From assembly GCF_014196965.1 (NCBI RefSeq), contig NZ_JACIEQ010000003.1:62001-126000 (forward strand): a DNA stretch of 64,000 nucleotides, written 5' to 3'. The stretch comes from Actibacterium naphthalenivorans (lineage in GTDB: Bacteria > Pseudomonadota > Alphaproteobacteria > Rhodobacterales > Rhodobacteraceae). The position numbers and the translations under genes are program-made. Under the pieces are notes generated by a model. It was not told where the DNA came from and searched no databases. It saw nothing but the letters and a program-made list of their open reading frames with translations. Shown one piece after another: positions 23,458-32,181 of the stretch; positions within the stretch are counted from its first letter, which is position 1, and the number at the start of each line of letters is the position of its first letter.

Positions 23458-24879
23458 TTAACGCTCAGGCTCCGGCCCTCTATCGGGAGGATCGCGCCTG
23501 TTCTCCCGCAGGCGGCGCAAGCGCTCTTGCGTCCGGTCCTCGTGACGCGCGGCTTCGGGGGTCTTTTCGCGGAGTTGATCGAGCCAAACCTTGTTTTGAT
23601 CTTTTGGCGGTTGCAGCGATGGAGGGCGGGTCTGTTCGAAGGACGGCTTGGCTTTGGGCTCTTGACCGCGCTTCATCAAACGGTAGTGGGTCGCATCAAA
23701 ATGAATCTCGCGCAGCGCCTGGGCGTGCCGCGCCCGCGCGGCCTTGATTTCATCTTGGAGCTTTTGGCGCTCTTGAAGCTGGGCATCGATGATCGTCTGC
23801 CGTTGATCCTGATCACGCCGCAGCGCCCACAGGGCTTCCATCTCGTTTTGCTTTTGTGCTTTGGCGCGTTGTCCGATCAAGCGATCCCAAAGCCCCTTCA
23901 TACCTGTGCCCAGCCGTTCGGCCCGTTGCCGTGCCTCTTTTTCGGCTCGGGCTTTCTGTCCTGCATCAAGCTTGGCGCGTTCATCAAGATGGCCTTGCGC
24001 CAACTCTTGCCGCCGCTCATCGAGCTTCGCTTTGTCCTGATTGGCTTTGGCCCGCGCCTCATCTATATGCGATTTGAGACGCGGCAGGATATCTTCGCCG
24101 ATCCGCTTGCGGGTGTCTTCGACGCTGCGTAGGCGTTCGGGCTGTCCAAGCCGCGATTTGAGGTCGTTAGCCTTGATGCCTGTCGCCCGCGCGATGGAGA
24201 TGACTTCACCTTCGAACGTCACAGCGACATGACCGCGCCGATCAGCGCGCGCTAGGAAAAGCCCCCGCTCTTCGAGCGCATGCGAAAAGCTGTTCCGGCT
24301 GTCCGAGATCGCCCAGGCTTCCTGAATGTCGGCTTTGAGGTCTCCGGCATGCCGCCCGACGCGTTTGGCTTGCTGCCATTCGGTTAGGGTGAAGTTGCGG
24401 GGATCACGGTCCTTGTTGTTGGCAAAGCCTCTCGGCATCTGCCAGCCATGTTCCAGATAGAGTTGTTTGGAGACTTCCATCAGCTTATTCTTGAAGAAAG
24501 GAAGCGGCTTGGCCGTCATGGTTTCGGCATCGATCCGGCTCCACACAGCATGGCAGTGCCGCCGCCCCTCTTTCTCATGGAAAACGATCACACGGGGTTG
24601 TTCAGTTAGACCGTGTTTTTCTTCGATGGCCGCAATCGCCTGTTCGAAGGTCTCGATCCGAACGGATTCGGTCTCAGGCGGGTTGAGCGAGACCGAAAAC
24701 AGAAACTGACGGCACTTCGTGCCTTTCGATACGGCTTCAGCTTCGCGGAGCGCACCGACGACATCATCGGTCATGAAGCCTCTGACATCATGGATTTCGA
24801 CGTGCTCGTTCTCGGTTGTCTTCAAGAGATGAAGCCCGAGCTGCTTCGCACCGCCACGTTGAGAGCCTTTGAGGATCAT
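23458..24879 (-). CDS. Relaxase/mobilisation nuclease (MobA/VirD2-like)
   Basis: The 473-residue protein has an N-terminal relaxase domain with GSQRGGAKQLGLHLL at the start and the metal-binding histidine motif EGRRHCHAVWSRID near residue 105. A helical tail is very rich in Arg, Lys, Gln and Glu (about 255-470). Relaxases nick at oriT and carry the strand into the recipient. The usual motif I tyrosine is not visible in the first 130 residues, so the nucleophile is unclear; related relaxases without a canonical tyrosine exist. Its start overlaps the MobC-like gene by four bases. It marks the island as mobilisable, together with the coupling protein at the left edge. Confidence 0.85.
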   Translation of the reverse strand: MILKGSQRGGAKQLGLHLLKTTENEHVEIHDVRGFMTDDVVGALREAEAVSKGTKCRQFLFSVSLNPPETESVRIETFEQAIAAIEEKHGLTEQPRVIVFHEKEGRRHCHAVWSRIDAETMTAKPLPFFKNKLMEVSKQLYLEHGWQMPRGFANNKDRDPRNFTLTEWQQAKRVGRHAGDLKADIQEAWAISDSRNSFSHALEERGLFLARADRRGHVAVTFEGEVISIARATGIKANDLKSRLGQPERLRSVEDTRKRIGEDILPRLKSHIDEARAKANQDKAKLDERRQELAQGHLDERAKLDAGQKARAEKEARQRAERLGTGMKGLWDRLIGQRAKAQKQNEMEALWALRRDQDQRQTIIDAQLQERQKLQDEIKAARARHAQALREIHFDATHYRLMKRGQEPKAKPSFEQTRPPSLQPPKDQNKVWLDQLREKTPEAARHEDRTQERLRRLRENRRDPPDRGPEPER

Positions 24880-25304
24880 GACGCCCCCGCATCGCTCCGC
24901 TGCCCGAGTGCGCGCAGCAGCTCTTCGCGCATCGCAGCAACGTCCGAGCAGGCGCTGCGGATGTCTTTTTCGGTTTCAGCCAGTACAGGCAGGGAGCCAA
25001 TGTTCACAGCCTTGGCGAGTTGGTTGAGATTGTTGGCGATGCGCGAGCTTCCCAGCATAGCCAGAAGCTTTGCCAGGCTTGCATCATCCTTGACGGGCCG
25101 TCTCAGCTTTGAGCGGGCACGCTTGTGCGATGCACCATGCCCGTCGAAGAGTTTGCGCTTGATGTAGCTGCCAAGCGGCTCATCGCCTGCCAGTTCCTCC
25201 AAGCGGCTTCTTTCCTCGAAAGTCAGGCGCAGCGAGAATGGTGCGGGCTTCTTCTTTGCCTGCTTTCTCGCTATCGCATTGAATTTATTGCCTGATGTGC
25301 TCAT
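24876..25304 (-). CDS. MobC-like relaxosome accessory protein
   Basis: The 142-residue basic protein has a ribbon-helix-helix-like N-terminal region (PFSLRLTFEERSRLEELAG) and the MobC-type segment LGSSRIANNLNQLAKAVNIG. Such proteins bind near oriT and help melt the nick region for the relaxase. It overlaps the relaxase start by four bases, so the two are coupled. The candidate oriT inverted repeat lies about 70 bases upstream of its start. Confidence 0.8.
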   Translation of the reverse strand: MSTSGNKFNAIARKQAKKKPAPFSLRLTFEERSRLEELAGDEPLGSYIKRKLFDGHGASHKRARSKLRRPVKDDASLAKLLAMLGSSRIANNLNQLAKAVNIGSLPVLAETEKDIRSACSDVAAMREELLRALGQRSDAGAS

Positions 25305-25370
25305 CGTCGCACCTCAGATCGCTTGGATCATGTTGTGCGAGATGGGTTTCCCATTCGAGAAGGACGTCAA

Positions 25371-25396
25371 ACAGAGAGTTCAAACTATCTCTCTGT
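25371..25396. other. Candidate oriT inverted repeat
   Basis: ACAGAGAG and CTCTCTGT form a perfect 8-base inverted repeat separated by 10 bases (TTCAAACTAT). It lies just upstream of mobC and the relaxase gene, where origins of transfer normally are. No nick-site consensus is recognised, so the assignment rests on position and structure. Confidence 0.4.
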
Positions 25397-25535
25397 AACT
25401 GCACCATCCCGCCTTTTCCGGAGAAAACGGAGCGCCCTGAACGGCAGGGGCATTTCTGTTGTTCCGGGCATGCGCGGCCTTGGCCCTGCCCGCCCGCTCC
25501 CCTAACATCACACGGCATCCGCGGGAGAGCCAGAA

Positions 25536-26351
25536 GTGCTGAAATTCATCGTCGTGTCGGATCTTCACCTCGTGCCGGAAGGCAAGCTCAGCCACGGGAT
25601 CGACACGTCGGTCCGGCTGCGGATGGCGATCGAGCATATCAACGCGCATCACCACGACGCAGAATTCTGCATCCTCGCGGGCGATCTGGCCGATCATGGC
25701 GATCCCGCCGCCTATGCCCGCCTGTCCGAGATGCTGCCCGCGCTCCGGCTTCGCCCTGTTCTGACGCTTGGAAACCATGACGATCGCGGCAGCTTCGCCG
25801 ATGTGTTCGGCGCGGGGTACCTTGCCGAAACCGGCTGTGCGGATCATGTGATCGACGCCGGCGGCTACCGCGTGCTGGTTCTGGATACGCTTGTGGAAGG
25901 CACCCATGAGGGCGCGCTGTCGGATGCGCAATATGATTGGCTGGCCAACCGGCTGGATGCGGCGCGGGGTCGCCCGGTCATCGTCGTTGTGCATCACGCC
26001 ATCGCCGATCTCGGCGTGCCGACCGATTTCATCAATCTGCGCGACAAGCCGCGCTTCGCCGCCGCGCTGAACGCGCATGGCGATGTGCGTCAGGTGATCT
26101 CGGGCCATGTGCACATGTCTACGGCCGGCAGCTATCGCGGGATTCCGTTCACCACCATCTCGGGCTGCCACTACAATATCTTCCCGCAGCTGCACGGGCC
26201 GCTCGATTCCATCCCCCGGCTGGAGGGGCCGGGGCAGATCGGCGTGGTTCTGGCCACCGAAGACGGCGTCGTCGTGCATCACGAGAACTTTCTGGATCGC
26301 CACCCCCGCCAACCCCCGGAGCTTTTCCGCTGGGACCGCGACGGAGACTGA
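25536..26351 (+). CDS. Metallophosphoesterase, CpdA/GpdQ-like phosphodiesterase
   Basis: The 271-residue protein shows all calcineurin-type metal motifs: SDLH (8-11), the GDLADHGD segment, GNHD, the VVHH pair and GHVH. This set fits the class III cyclic nucleotide or glycerophosphodiester phosphodiesterases (CpdA/GpdQ group), cytoplasmic two-metal enzymes. It starts at GTG 25536 with GGGAGA upstream. It is the first gene of the GC-rich chromosomal half. The substrate (cAMP, glycerophosphodiester or other) cannot be told from the motifs. It is convergent with the RND gene, seven bases away. Confidence 0.88.
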   Translation: MLKFIVVSDLHLVPEGKLSHGIDTSVRLRMAIEHINAHHHDAEFCILAGDLADHGDPAAYARLSEMLPALRLRPVLTLGNHDDRGSFADVFGAGYLAETGCADHVIDAGGYRVLVLDTLVEGTHEGALSDAQYDWLANRLDAARGRPVIVVVHHAIADLGVPTDFINLRDKPRFAAALNAHGDVRQVISGHVHMSTAGSYRGIPFTTISGCHYNIFPQLHGPLDSIPRLEGPGQIGVVLATEDGVVVHHENFLDRHPRQPPELFRWDRDGD

Positions 26352-26358
26352 CCCGCGA

Positions 26359-29300
26359 TCAGGTCTTGAACAACCGGTAGATCGCCGGAATCACCAGCAC
26401 CGTCAGCGCGGTCGAAGACGCCAGACCGAACAGGAGAGATATCGCCAGCCCCTGAAAGATCGGGTCGGCCAGAATCACCGCCGCGCCGATCATCGCCGCG
26501 ATCGCGGTCAGCAGGATCGGCTTGAACCGCGTCGCCCCCGCCTCGATCAGCGTGTCGACACTGACCTTCCGACCGGGATCGGCATGGCGGATGAAATCCA
26601 CCAGCAGGATCGAGTTGCGCACGATGATCCCCGCCAGCGCGATGAAGCCGATCATCGAGGTGGCCGAAAACGGCGCGCTGAACAGCCAGTGCCCCAGCAT
26701 GATGCCCAGAAAGGTCAGCGGCACCGGCGTCAGCACCACCAGCGGCAGGCGGAACGATCCGAACTGCGCCACCACCAGAATGTAGATCCCCAGAAGCGCC
26801 ACGCCAAAGGCCGCGCCCATGTCGCGGAACGTCACCCATGTGACCTCCCATTCGCCATCCCACAGAAGGGTCGGGGCGGCCTCGCTCTGCGGCTGGCCGT
26901 GCAGGCTGATCCGGGGCTTGTCCAGCCCGGCCCAATCCATCGCGTCCAGCTTTTCCCGCACCGCCATCATGCCGTAAAGCGGCGCTTCGAAATCCCCGGC
27001 CAGCTCGGCGGTGACCATCTCTGTAAAGCGGCCGTTGTGGCGGAAGATCGGGAAGGACGCGTACTCCTGCGTCAGCGTCACCACATCGCCCAGTTCCACC
27101 ACCCCGCGCCCGCCGGGCAAGGCATTGGCGGGCACCGGCGTGGAGAGGGCGCGCTCGTCCATCACCCGGTCGGCCCTGTCGCGGCTCATCACGATGGGAA
27201 TGGGCTGCCGCCCTTCGCCGCGATGGGAATAGCCCACCGTCGTCTCGCCGTTCAGCAGTTGCAGGGTTTGCAGCGCGTCGGCTTCCTGCACACGGAAGAA
27301 ATCCAGATCGCCGGGCGAAAGTTCGGCCCGCAGGCGGCGCGGCCGGATGCCGAAACTGTCATCGACATCCACCACGAAGGGCACCTCTTCGAACGCGGCG
27401 CGCACCCGGGTCGCCACGGCGCGGCGGGTGTCGGGATCTGGGCCGTAAACCTCGGCCAGCAGCGTCGAAATGACCGGCGGGCCGGGGGGCGGCTCCACCA
27501 CTTTCGTCGTGGTGCCGGGCGGCGCATCCATCTGCGCCTCCAGCATCCGCCGCAATTCCAGTGCGATGTCGTGGCTGGCGCGATTCCGTTCGCTCTTGGG
27601 TTTCAGGTTCAGTTGCACCTCGCCCAGTTCCGGCGTCTGGCGCTGGAAATAATGGCGCACGAGGCCGTTGAAGTTGAACGGCGCGGCGGTGCCCGCATGG
27701 GTCTGCGCCGAGACCACCTCGGCCAGTTGCAGCGCCACCCGCGCGGCATCCTGCGCCACCGCGTCGGTCGCCTCGGTCGAGGCGCCTTCGGGCAGGTCGA
27801 TGACGATGGACAGTTCGGATTTGTTGTCGAAGGGCAGCAGCTTCACGGTCACGTCCCGCGTGTAAAGCGCGCCGAGCGATCCGAAGGAAAGCACCACGAC
27901 CATCAGCAAAAACAGCGCGCTGGTCGATTTGCGCCGCAGCAGCGGGCGGGCGATTGCCGCATAAAACACGCCCGGCCGCCCCCCGGCCTGCGCCCCTTCG
28001 CCGTGATGCAACGGTGCGCGGCCCGCGATTTTCAGCATCAGCCAGGGCGTGATGATCACCGCCACGAAAAAGGAAAAGATCATCGCCGCCGAGGCGTTGG
28101 CTGGAATCGGGCTCATGTAGGGGCCCATCATGCCCGACACGAACAGCATCGGCAGCAGCGCGACCACCACCGTCAGCGTGGCGACGATGGTGGGGTTGCC
28201 CACCTCCGCCACCGCCGCCACGGCACCGTCCAGCCGCGTCTTGTGCGGGTCCTTCGCCCAGTGCCGCGCGATGTTCTCGATCACCACGATGGCGTCGTCC
28301 ACCAGAATGCCGATGGAAAAGATCAGCGCGAACAGCGAGACGCGGTTCAGCGTGTAGCCCATGATATAGGCGGCAAACAGCGTGAGCAGAATCGTGACCG
28401 GGATCACCACGGCCACCACCAGCGCCTCGCGCCAGCCGATGGCGAACAGCACCAGCGCAACGATGGAAACGGTCGCCAGCCCGAGGTGGAACAGCAGTTC
28501 GTTGGCCTTTTCATTGGCGGTCTCGCCATAGTCGCGCGTCAACTCGACAGTGACGCTGTCGGGGATGGTGCGCCCCTCCATGAGATGCACCTGATGCAGG
28601 ATGTTCTCGGCCACCAGCACGGCATTCGCCCCCGCCCGCTTGGCCAGCGCCAGGGTAACGGCGGGCGTGCGGAACACGGTGCCATCGGCATCGCGCCGCA
28701 GGCTGGCCACATGGTGTTCGTCCAGATCGGAGACAAAGCCGACTTCGGCCAGATCGCGTACATAAACGGTGCGCCCGTCCCGTGCCGCAACCTCCAGATT
28801 GCCGATTTCCTCGGGCGCTTTCAGGGTTTTGCCCAGAACCAGCCCGATCTGTTCGCCCGCGTCGCGCACCAGCCCGGCGGGGGCCGCACTGTTGGCGCCC
28901 TCGATCTTGCCGGCAAGCTGTTGCAGCGTGACACCGTAAAGCGCCAGCTTTTCGGGATCGGGCGCGATCCGCAGCGCCTCTTCGGTTCCGCCGACCATAT
29001 AGGTCAGCCCGACATCCTCGATCTTGGCCAGTTCCACCTCGACCTCGCGCGCGATGCGGGTCAGGCCGGCGGCGGTCACCCCGCCCTGCCCCGGCGCCGG
29101 CGCGAAGGTCAGCGCGACGATGGCAACGTCATTGATACCGCGCCCCACCACAAGCGGCTGCGGGACGCCCTTGGGGATACGGTCGAGGTTCGACAATATC
29201 TTGTCGCGCACCCGCAGGATGGCCGTATCCGACGGCAGGCCGACCGTGAAGCGGGCGGTCACCATCACCTGATCGTCGCGGGTCGAGGAATAGACATGTT

Positions 29301-29571
29301 CGACCTCGTCGATACCCTTGACGATGGTCTCCAGCGGCTCGGTGATCAGCTTGACCGCATCCTCGGCGTTCAGCCCGGCGGCCTGCACATGGATGCCCAC
29401 CAGCGGCACGGAAATCTGCGGCTCTTCCTCGCGCGGCAGGGCCATCAGCGCGATCAGGCCAACGGCCAGCGACGCCAGCAAGAACAGCGGCGTCAGCGGC
29501 GAGGCGATGAAGCCACGTGTCAGCCGCCCGGCGATGCCCAGCGGCACGCCCTGATCCGCGCGCTCACTCAT
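26359..29571 (-). CDS. RND efflux transporter, inner-membrane permease
   Basis: The 1070-residue protein has the RND layout: an N-terminal helix (LFLLASLAVGLIALMALP), a large periplasmic loop, a helix bundle with FSIGILVDDAIVVIENIARH (about residue 420), a second periplasmic loop and a final bundle. The motif FIALAGIIVRNSILLVDFIR lies near residue 980. It would use the proton gradient to export substrates through a tripartite complex. The ATG at 29571 overlaps the end of the membrane-fusion gene upstream by eight bases. No outer-membrane channel gene is nearby, so a shared TolC-like channel is likely. Substrate is unknown. Confidence 0.93.
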   Translation of the reverse strand: MSERADQGVPLGIAGRLTRGFIASPLTPLFLLASLAVGLIALMALPREEEPQISVPLVGIHVQAAGLNAEDAVKLITEPLETIVKGIDEVEHVYSSTRDDQVMVTARFTVGLPSDTAILRVRDKILSNLDRIPKGVPQPLVVGRGINDVAIVALTFAPAPGQGGVTAAGLTRIAREVEVELAKIEDVGLTYMVGGTEEALRIAPDPEKLALYGVTLQQLAGKIEGANSAAPAGLVRDAGEQIGLVLGKTLKAPEEIGNLEVAARDGRTVYVRDLAEVGFVSDLDEHHVASLRRDADGTVFRTPAVTLALAKRAGANAVLVAENILHQVHLMEGRTIPDSVTVELTRDYGETANEKANELLFHLGLATVSIVALVLFAIGWREALVVAVVIPVTILLTLFAAYIMGYTLNRVSLFALIFSIGILVDDAIVVIENIARHWAKDPHKTRLDGAVAAVAEVGNPTIVATLTVVVALLPMLFVSGMMGPYMSPIPANASAAMIFSFFVAVIITPWLMLKIAGRAPLHHGEGAQAGGRPGVFYAAIARPLLRRKSTSALFLLMVVVLSFGSLGALYTRDVTVKLLPFDNKSELSIVIDLPEGASTEATDAVAQDAARVALQLAEVVSAQTHAGTAAPFNFNGLVRHYFQRQTPELGEVQLNLKPKSERNRASHDIALELRRMLEAQMDAPPGTTTKVVEPPPGPPVISTLLAEVYGPDPDTRRAVATRVRAAFEEVPFVVDVDDSFGIRPRRLRAELSPGDLDFFRVQEADALQTLQLLNGETTVGYSHRGEGRQPIPIVMSRDRADRVMDERALSTPVPANALPGGRGVVELGDVVTLTQEYASFPIFRHNGRFTEMVTAELAGDFEAPLYGMMAVREKLDAMDWAGLDKPRISLHGQPQSEAAPTLLWDGEWEVTWVTFRDMGAAFGVALLGIYILVVAQFGSFRLPLVVLTPVPLTFLGIMLGHWLFSAPFSATSMIGFIALAGIIVRNSILLVDFIRHADPGRKVSVDTLIEAGATRFKPILLTAIAAMIGAAVILADPIFQGLAISLLFGLASSTALTVLVIPAIYRLFKT

Positions 29572-30535
29572 CGCCGTGCACCACCTTGTCGCCCGCGCGC
29601 AGGCCCGACAGGATTTCCAGCCAGACCGCGCCGTCACGCATCGTTTCCTGGCCCGGAACGACGGCGCGCTGCACCGCGCCCGTGCTGGTCTCAACCGTCA
29701 CGAAATCCAGGCCCGCGCGATGCGTCACCGCGTCCTTGGGCACCAGCAGAGCCTGGCGCGTACCGACAGGCAGGCGAACCGGCACGCGGCGGCCGACAAA
29801 ACGGTCGTCGAGCCCGGCAACCTCGACATCGGCCAGAACCCGGCCGCCCTCGATCTGCGGATATACCTTGGCCAGCCGCCCGGTCTGGCCATCGCCATCA
29901 GTGCCGATGGCAATCTCGTCGCCCACCACCAGGGTTGCCGCGTGGCGCTCCGGCAGGGCCAGCCGCAGGAACACGCCGCCGCCACCGATCCGGGCGACCT
30001 CCTCTCCCGGCGTGATCACCGACCCGCGGGCCACCGGCACCGACAGCACGACCCCCGCCACGGGTGACAGCACCGCGCCCTCGGCCACCTGCTGTTCGAT
30101 CACAAGCCGCTCGGCCTCGGCGCCCTTGATCTGGCCGTCCAGCACATCCACCGCCGTCTGCAACTGCTCCAGCCGCTGAACGGTGATCACGCCGCGCTCG
30201 CGCAGCGATTCGCCGCGCAGCAGATCCGCCCGCGCGGTGACAAGCTGGGTGCGCAACGATCCGAGTTGCGCGTCGATCGCATCGCGCTGAAAGGTCAGCT
30301 TGTCGTCCACCACCACGGCCACACGCGCGCCTGCCGTGACCATGTCTCCCGCCGTCACGTCCAGATCCACCACGGTGCCCCCGATCCGGGCCCGCGCCGG
30401 GATCAGGTCGCGCGGCTCGACCTCGCCATAGACCGCTTTCCATTCGGTGATGGCCTGCGGCCGCAGTTCGAGGATCTCCGCCCGGGCAACCGCCCCCGCG
30501 AAAACGGCGGCCAGAAAAAAAATCACTTTCAACAT
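29564..30535 (-). CDS. RND efflux periplasmic adaptor (membrane-fusion protein)
   Basis: The 323-residue protein begins with a signal peptide (MLKVIFFLAAVFAGAVARA). It has the adaptor order: lipoyl half-motif (IGGTVVDLDVTAGDMVTAGARVAVV), a short helical hairpin (about residues 85-150), the second lipoyl half (LSPVAGVVLSVPVARGSVITPGEEVARI), then beta-barrel and membrane-proximal domains. It bridges the permease to the outer-membrane channel. The start at 30535 is chosen because AGGAG precedes it and it gives a clean signal peptide. It is the first gene of the two-gene pump operon. Confidence 0.92.
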   Translation of the reverse strand: MLKVIFFLAAVFAGAVARAEILELRPQAITEWKAVYGEVEPRDLIPARARIGGTVVDLDVTAGDMVTAGARVAVVVDDKLTFQRDAIDAQLGSLRTQLVTARADLLRGESLRERGVITVQRLEQLQTAVDVLDGQIKGAEAERLVIEQQVAEGAVLSPVAGVVLSVPVARGSVITPGEEVARIGGGGVFLRLALPERHAATLVVGDEIAIGTDGDGQTGRLAKVYPQIEGGRVLADVEVAGLDDRFVGRRVPVRLPVGTRQALLVPKDAVTHRAGLDFVTVETSTGAVQRAVVPGQETMRDGAVWLEILSGLRAGDKVVHGDE

Positions 30536-30745
30536 TGCCGGGCTCCTGCAAACTTCGGCCATAATTCCGGGTGGACGATCATCCGTCCCTGCTCGAGAAC
30601 AACATATTTCTGCCCGCGATACATCCCGCCGGGCAATATATATTCAATAGAGGGAATGCATATGGCCCGATTTTCCGACCATGCCCGACGTTGTTCGCCC
30701 TGCCAGTGCGAGGTGGGCCGGTGACGGTGGCAAAGCCGGGGGGCG

Positions 30746-31096
30746 GTGCGTTTGGCAATGCCTGAAGCCCCGGTCGATCAACTGACCCGCGCCGCGCTCG
30801 AGGCGCTGCTGAAAGGCCCTGACGGATGGCGCCATGTGGTGCGCGACCTCGCCCGCGAGGCGCCGGACGCGTCACCCCTGGCACTGATCTTCGCGCTTGT
30901 CGCCGCCGCCTCGACGATCGAGGAATTCTTTGCCCCCGGCAGCCCCTCACGTCCCGCCGCCGACCATGCGCTGCGGCTTGCCGCGATCCTGGGAACCGAC
31001 CTTTACGCGATGGAGGCGCTCGGCCTGCCCCACGCCACCGCTGCCGAGCTTATGGCCTATTGGCAGGCGCATGATCCCTATTTCCTGACCCTCTGA
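30746..31096 (+). CDS. Hypothetical protein upstream of deoC
   Basis: The 116-residue protein (MRLAMPEAPVDQLTRAALEAL) is Ala- and Leu-rich and predicted helical, with no signal peptide. The GTG at 30746 follows a G-rich stretch; an ATG at 30758 is an alternative. It is 73 bases upstream of deoC on the same strand and could belong to its operon. No family is recognised. Codon use matches the surrounding chromosome, which supports it being a gene. Confidence 0.55.
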   Translation: MRLAMPEAPVDQLTRAALEALLKGPDGWRHVVRDLAREAPDASPLALIFALVAAASTIEEFFAPGSPSRPAADHALRLAAILGTDLYAMEALGLPHATAAELMAYWQAHDPYFLTL

Positions 31097-31169
31097 CCCT
31101 GCGGCCCGTCTTGCCATCCGCCCCGCCCCATGCGACCTTCCCAAGGCAACGGACGGGAGGCGAGGTACC

Positions 31170-32177
31170 GTGCAGACCGACCCCAAAACCCTTCAGGCCA
31201 CCGCCACCGGCGCCGGGTCGCTGCCGCAGCTCAGCCATGCGCGCAACCCCGGAATGGCGCTGGACATGGATTGGGTGAAGGGCGTGCAGGCCAACACGTC
31301 GGCCATCGAACGCCGCACCGCCTCGCTGCCCGGCCGGCGGTCGGTGAAGAAAGACTATCAGGCGGCGTGGCTGCTGAAGGCCATTACCCTGATCGACCTC
31401 ACGACGCTGGCAGGCGATGATACCGCGGGGCGCGTCCGCCGCCTGTGCGCCAAGGCGCGGCAACCGGTGCGTGCCGATCTGCTCGAGGCGCTCGGCATGG
31501 GGCCGATCCACACCGGCGCCGTCTGTGTCTATCACGCGATGATCGAGCCCGCTGTCGAGGCGCTGAGGGGCACGGGAATCCCCGTCGCCGCTGTTTCCAC
31601 CGGCTTTCCCGCGGGCCTGTCGCCCTTTCCGCTGCGGGTGCAGGAGATCCGCGAAAGCGTTAAGGCCGGGGCGGCCGAAATCGACATCGTGATTTCCCGC
31701 CGCCACGTGCTCACCGGCGACTGGCAGGCCCTCTATGACGAGATGCGCCTCTTCCGCGAGGCCTGCGGCGACGCCCATGTAAAGGCGATCCTGGCCACCG
31801 GAGAGCTTGGCACCCTGCGCAACGTCGCCCGCGCCAGCCTGGTCTGCATGATGGCGGGGGCGGATTTCATCAAGACCTCCACCGGCAAGGAAAGCGTCAA
31901 TGCCACCCTGCCGGTGTCGCTCGTGATGATCCGCGCCATCCGCGACTATCATCAGCGCACCGGCCACCGCGTCGGCTACAAACCCGCCGGGGGCATTTCC
32001 ACGGCCAAGGACGCGCTGAACTACCTCGCGCTACTGAAGGATGAGCTGGGCACGCGCTGGCTCCAGCCCGATCTGTTCCGCTTCGGCGCCTCGTCGCTTC
32101 TGGGCGATATCGAGCGTCAGCTTGAACACCATGTCACCGGCCAGTATTCGGCCGGCTACCGCCACCCGATGGGATGA
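31170..32177 (+). CDS. deoC: Deoxyribose-phosphate aldolase
   Basis: The 335-residue protein has the class I aldolase barrel with the Schiff-base lysine in GADFIKTSTGK (near residue 234), a second conserved lysine in VGYKPAGGI, and ISRRHVLTGDW in the active-site region. It splits 2-deoxyribose-5-phosphate into acetaldehyde and glyceraldehyde-3-phosphate during deoxynucleoside breakdown. It starts at GTG 31170 with a good GGGAGGCGAGG site. The aldehyde dehydrogenase gene four bases downstream would oxidise the acetaldehyde. The length fits the longer DeoC subgroup. Confidence 0.92.
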   Translation: MQTDPKTLQATATGAGSLPQLSHARNPGMALDMDWVKGVQANTSAIERRTASLPGRRSVKKDYQAAWLLKAITLIDLTTLAGDDTAGRVRRLCAKARQPVRADLLEALGMGPIHTGAVCVYHAMIEPAVEALRGTGIPVAAVSTGFPAGLSPFPLRVQEIRESVKAGAAEIDIVISRRHVLTGDWQALYDEMRLFREACGDAHVKAILATGELGTLRNVARASLVCMMAGADFIKTSTGKESVNATLPVSLVMIRAIRDYHQRTGHRVGYKPAGGISTAKDALNYLALLKDELGTRWLQPDLFRFGASSLLGDIERQLEHHVTGQYSAGYRHPMG

Positions 32178-32181
32178 CGCC

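Noticed and set aside
25285-25407. A 40-codon minus-strand frame (MVQLQRDSLNSLFDVLLEWE) upstream of mobC.
   Set aside because: It overlaps the mobC start and the candidate oriT repeat. A purine-rich AAGGCGG is present, but the position fits a transfer origin better than a gene.
26107-30015. A 1302-codon open frame on the plus strand opposite the RND pump genes.
   Set aside because: It mirrors the third-position GC bias of the real genes. Its product is rich in His, Arg, Gln and Gly with no domain, while the minus strand encodes complete RND and adaptor proteins.
30655-30724. A frame of about 22 codons with CSPCQC and an upstream AGAGGG.
   Set aside because: It is too short to judge, conservation is unknown, and it lies in the promoter region between divergent genes.
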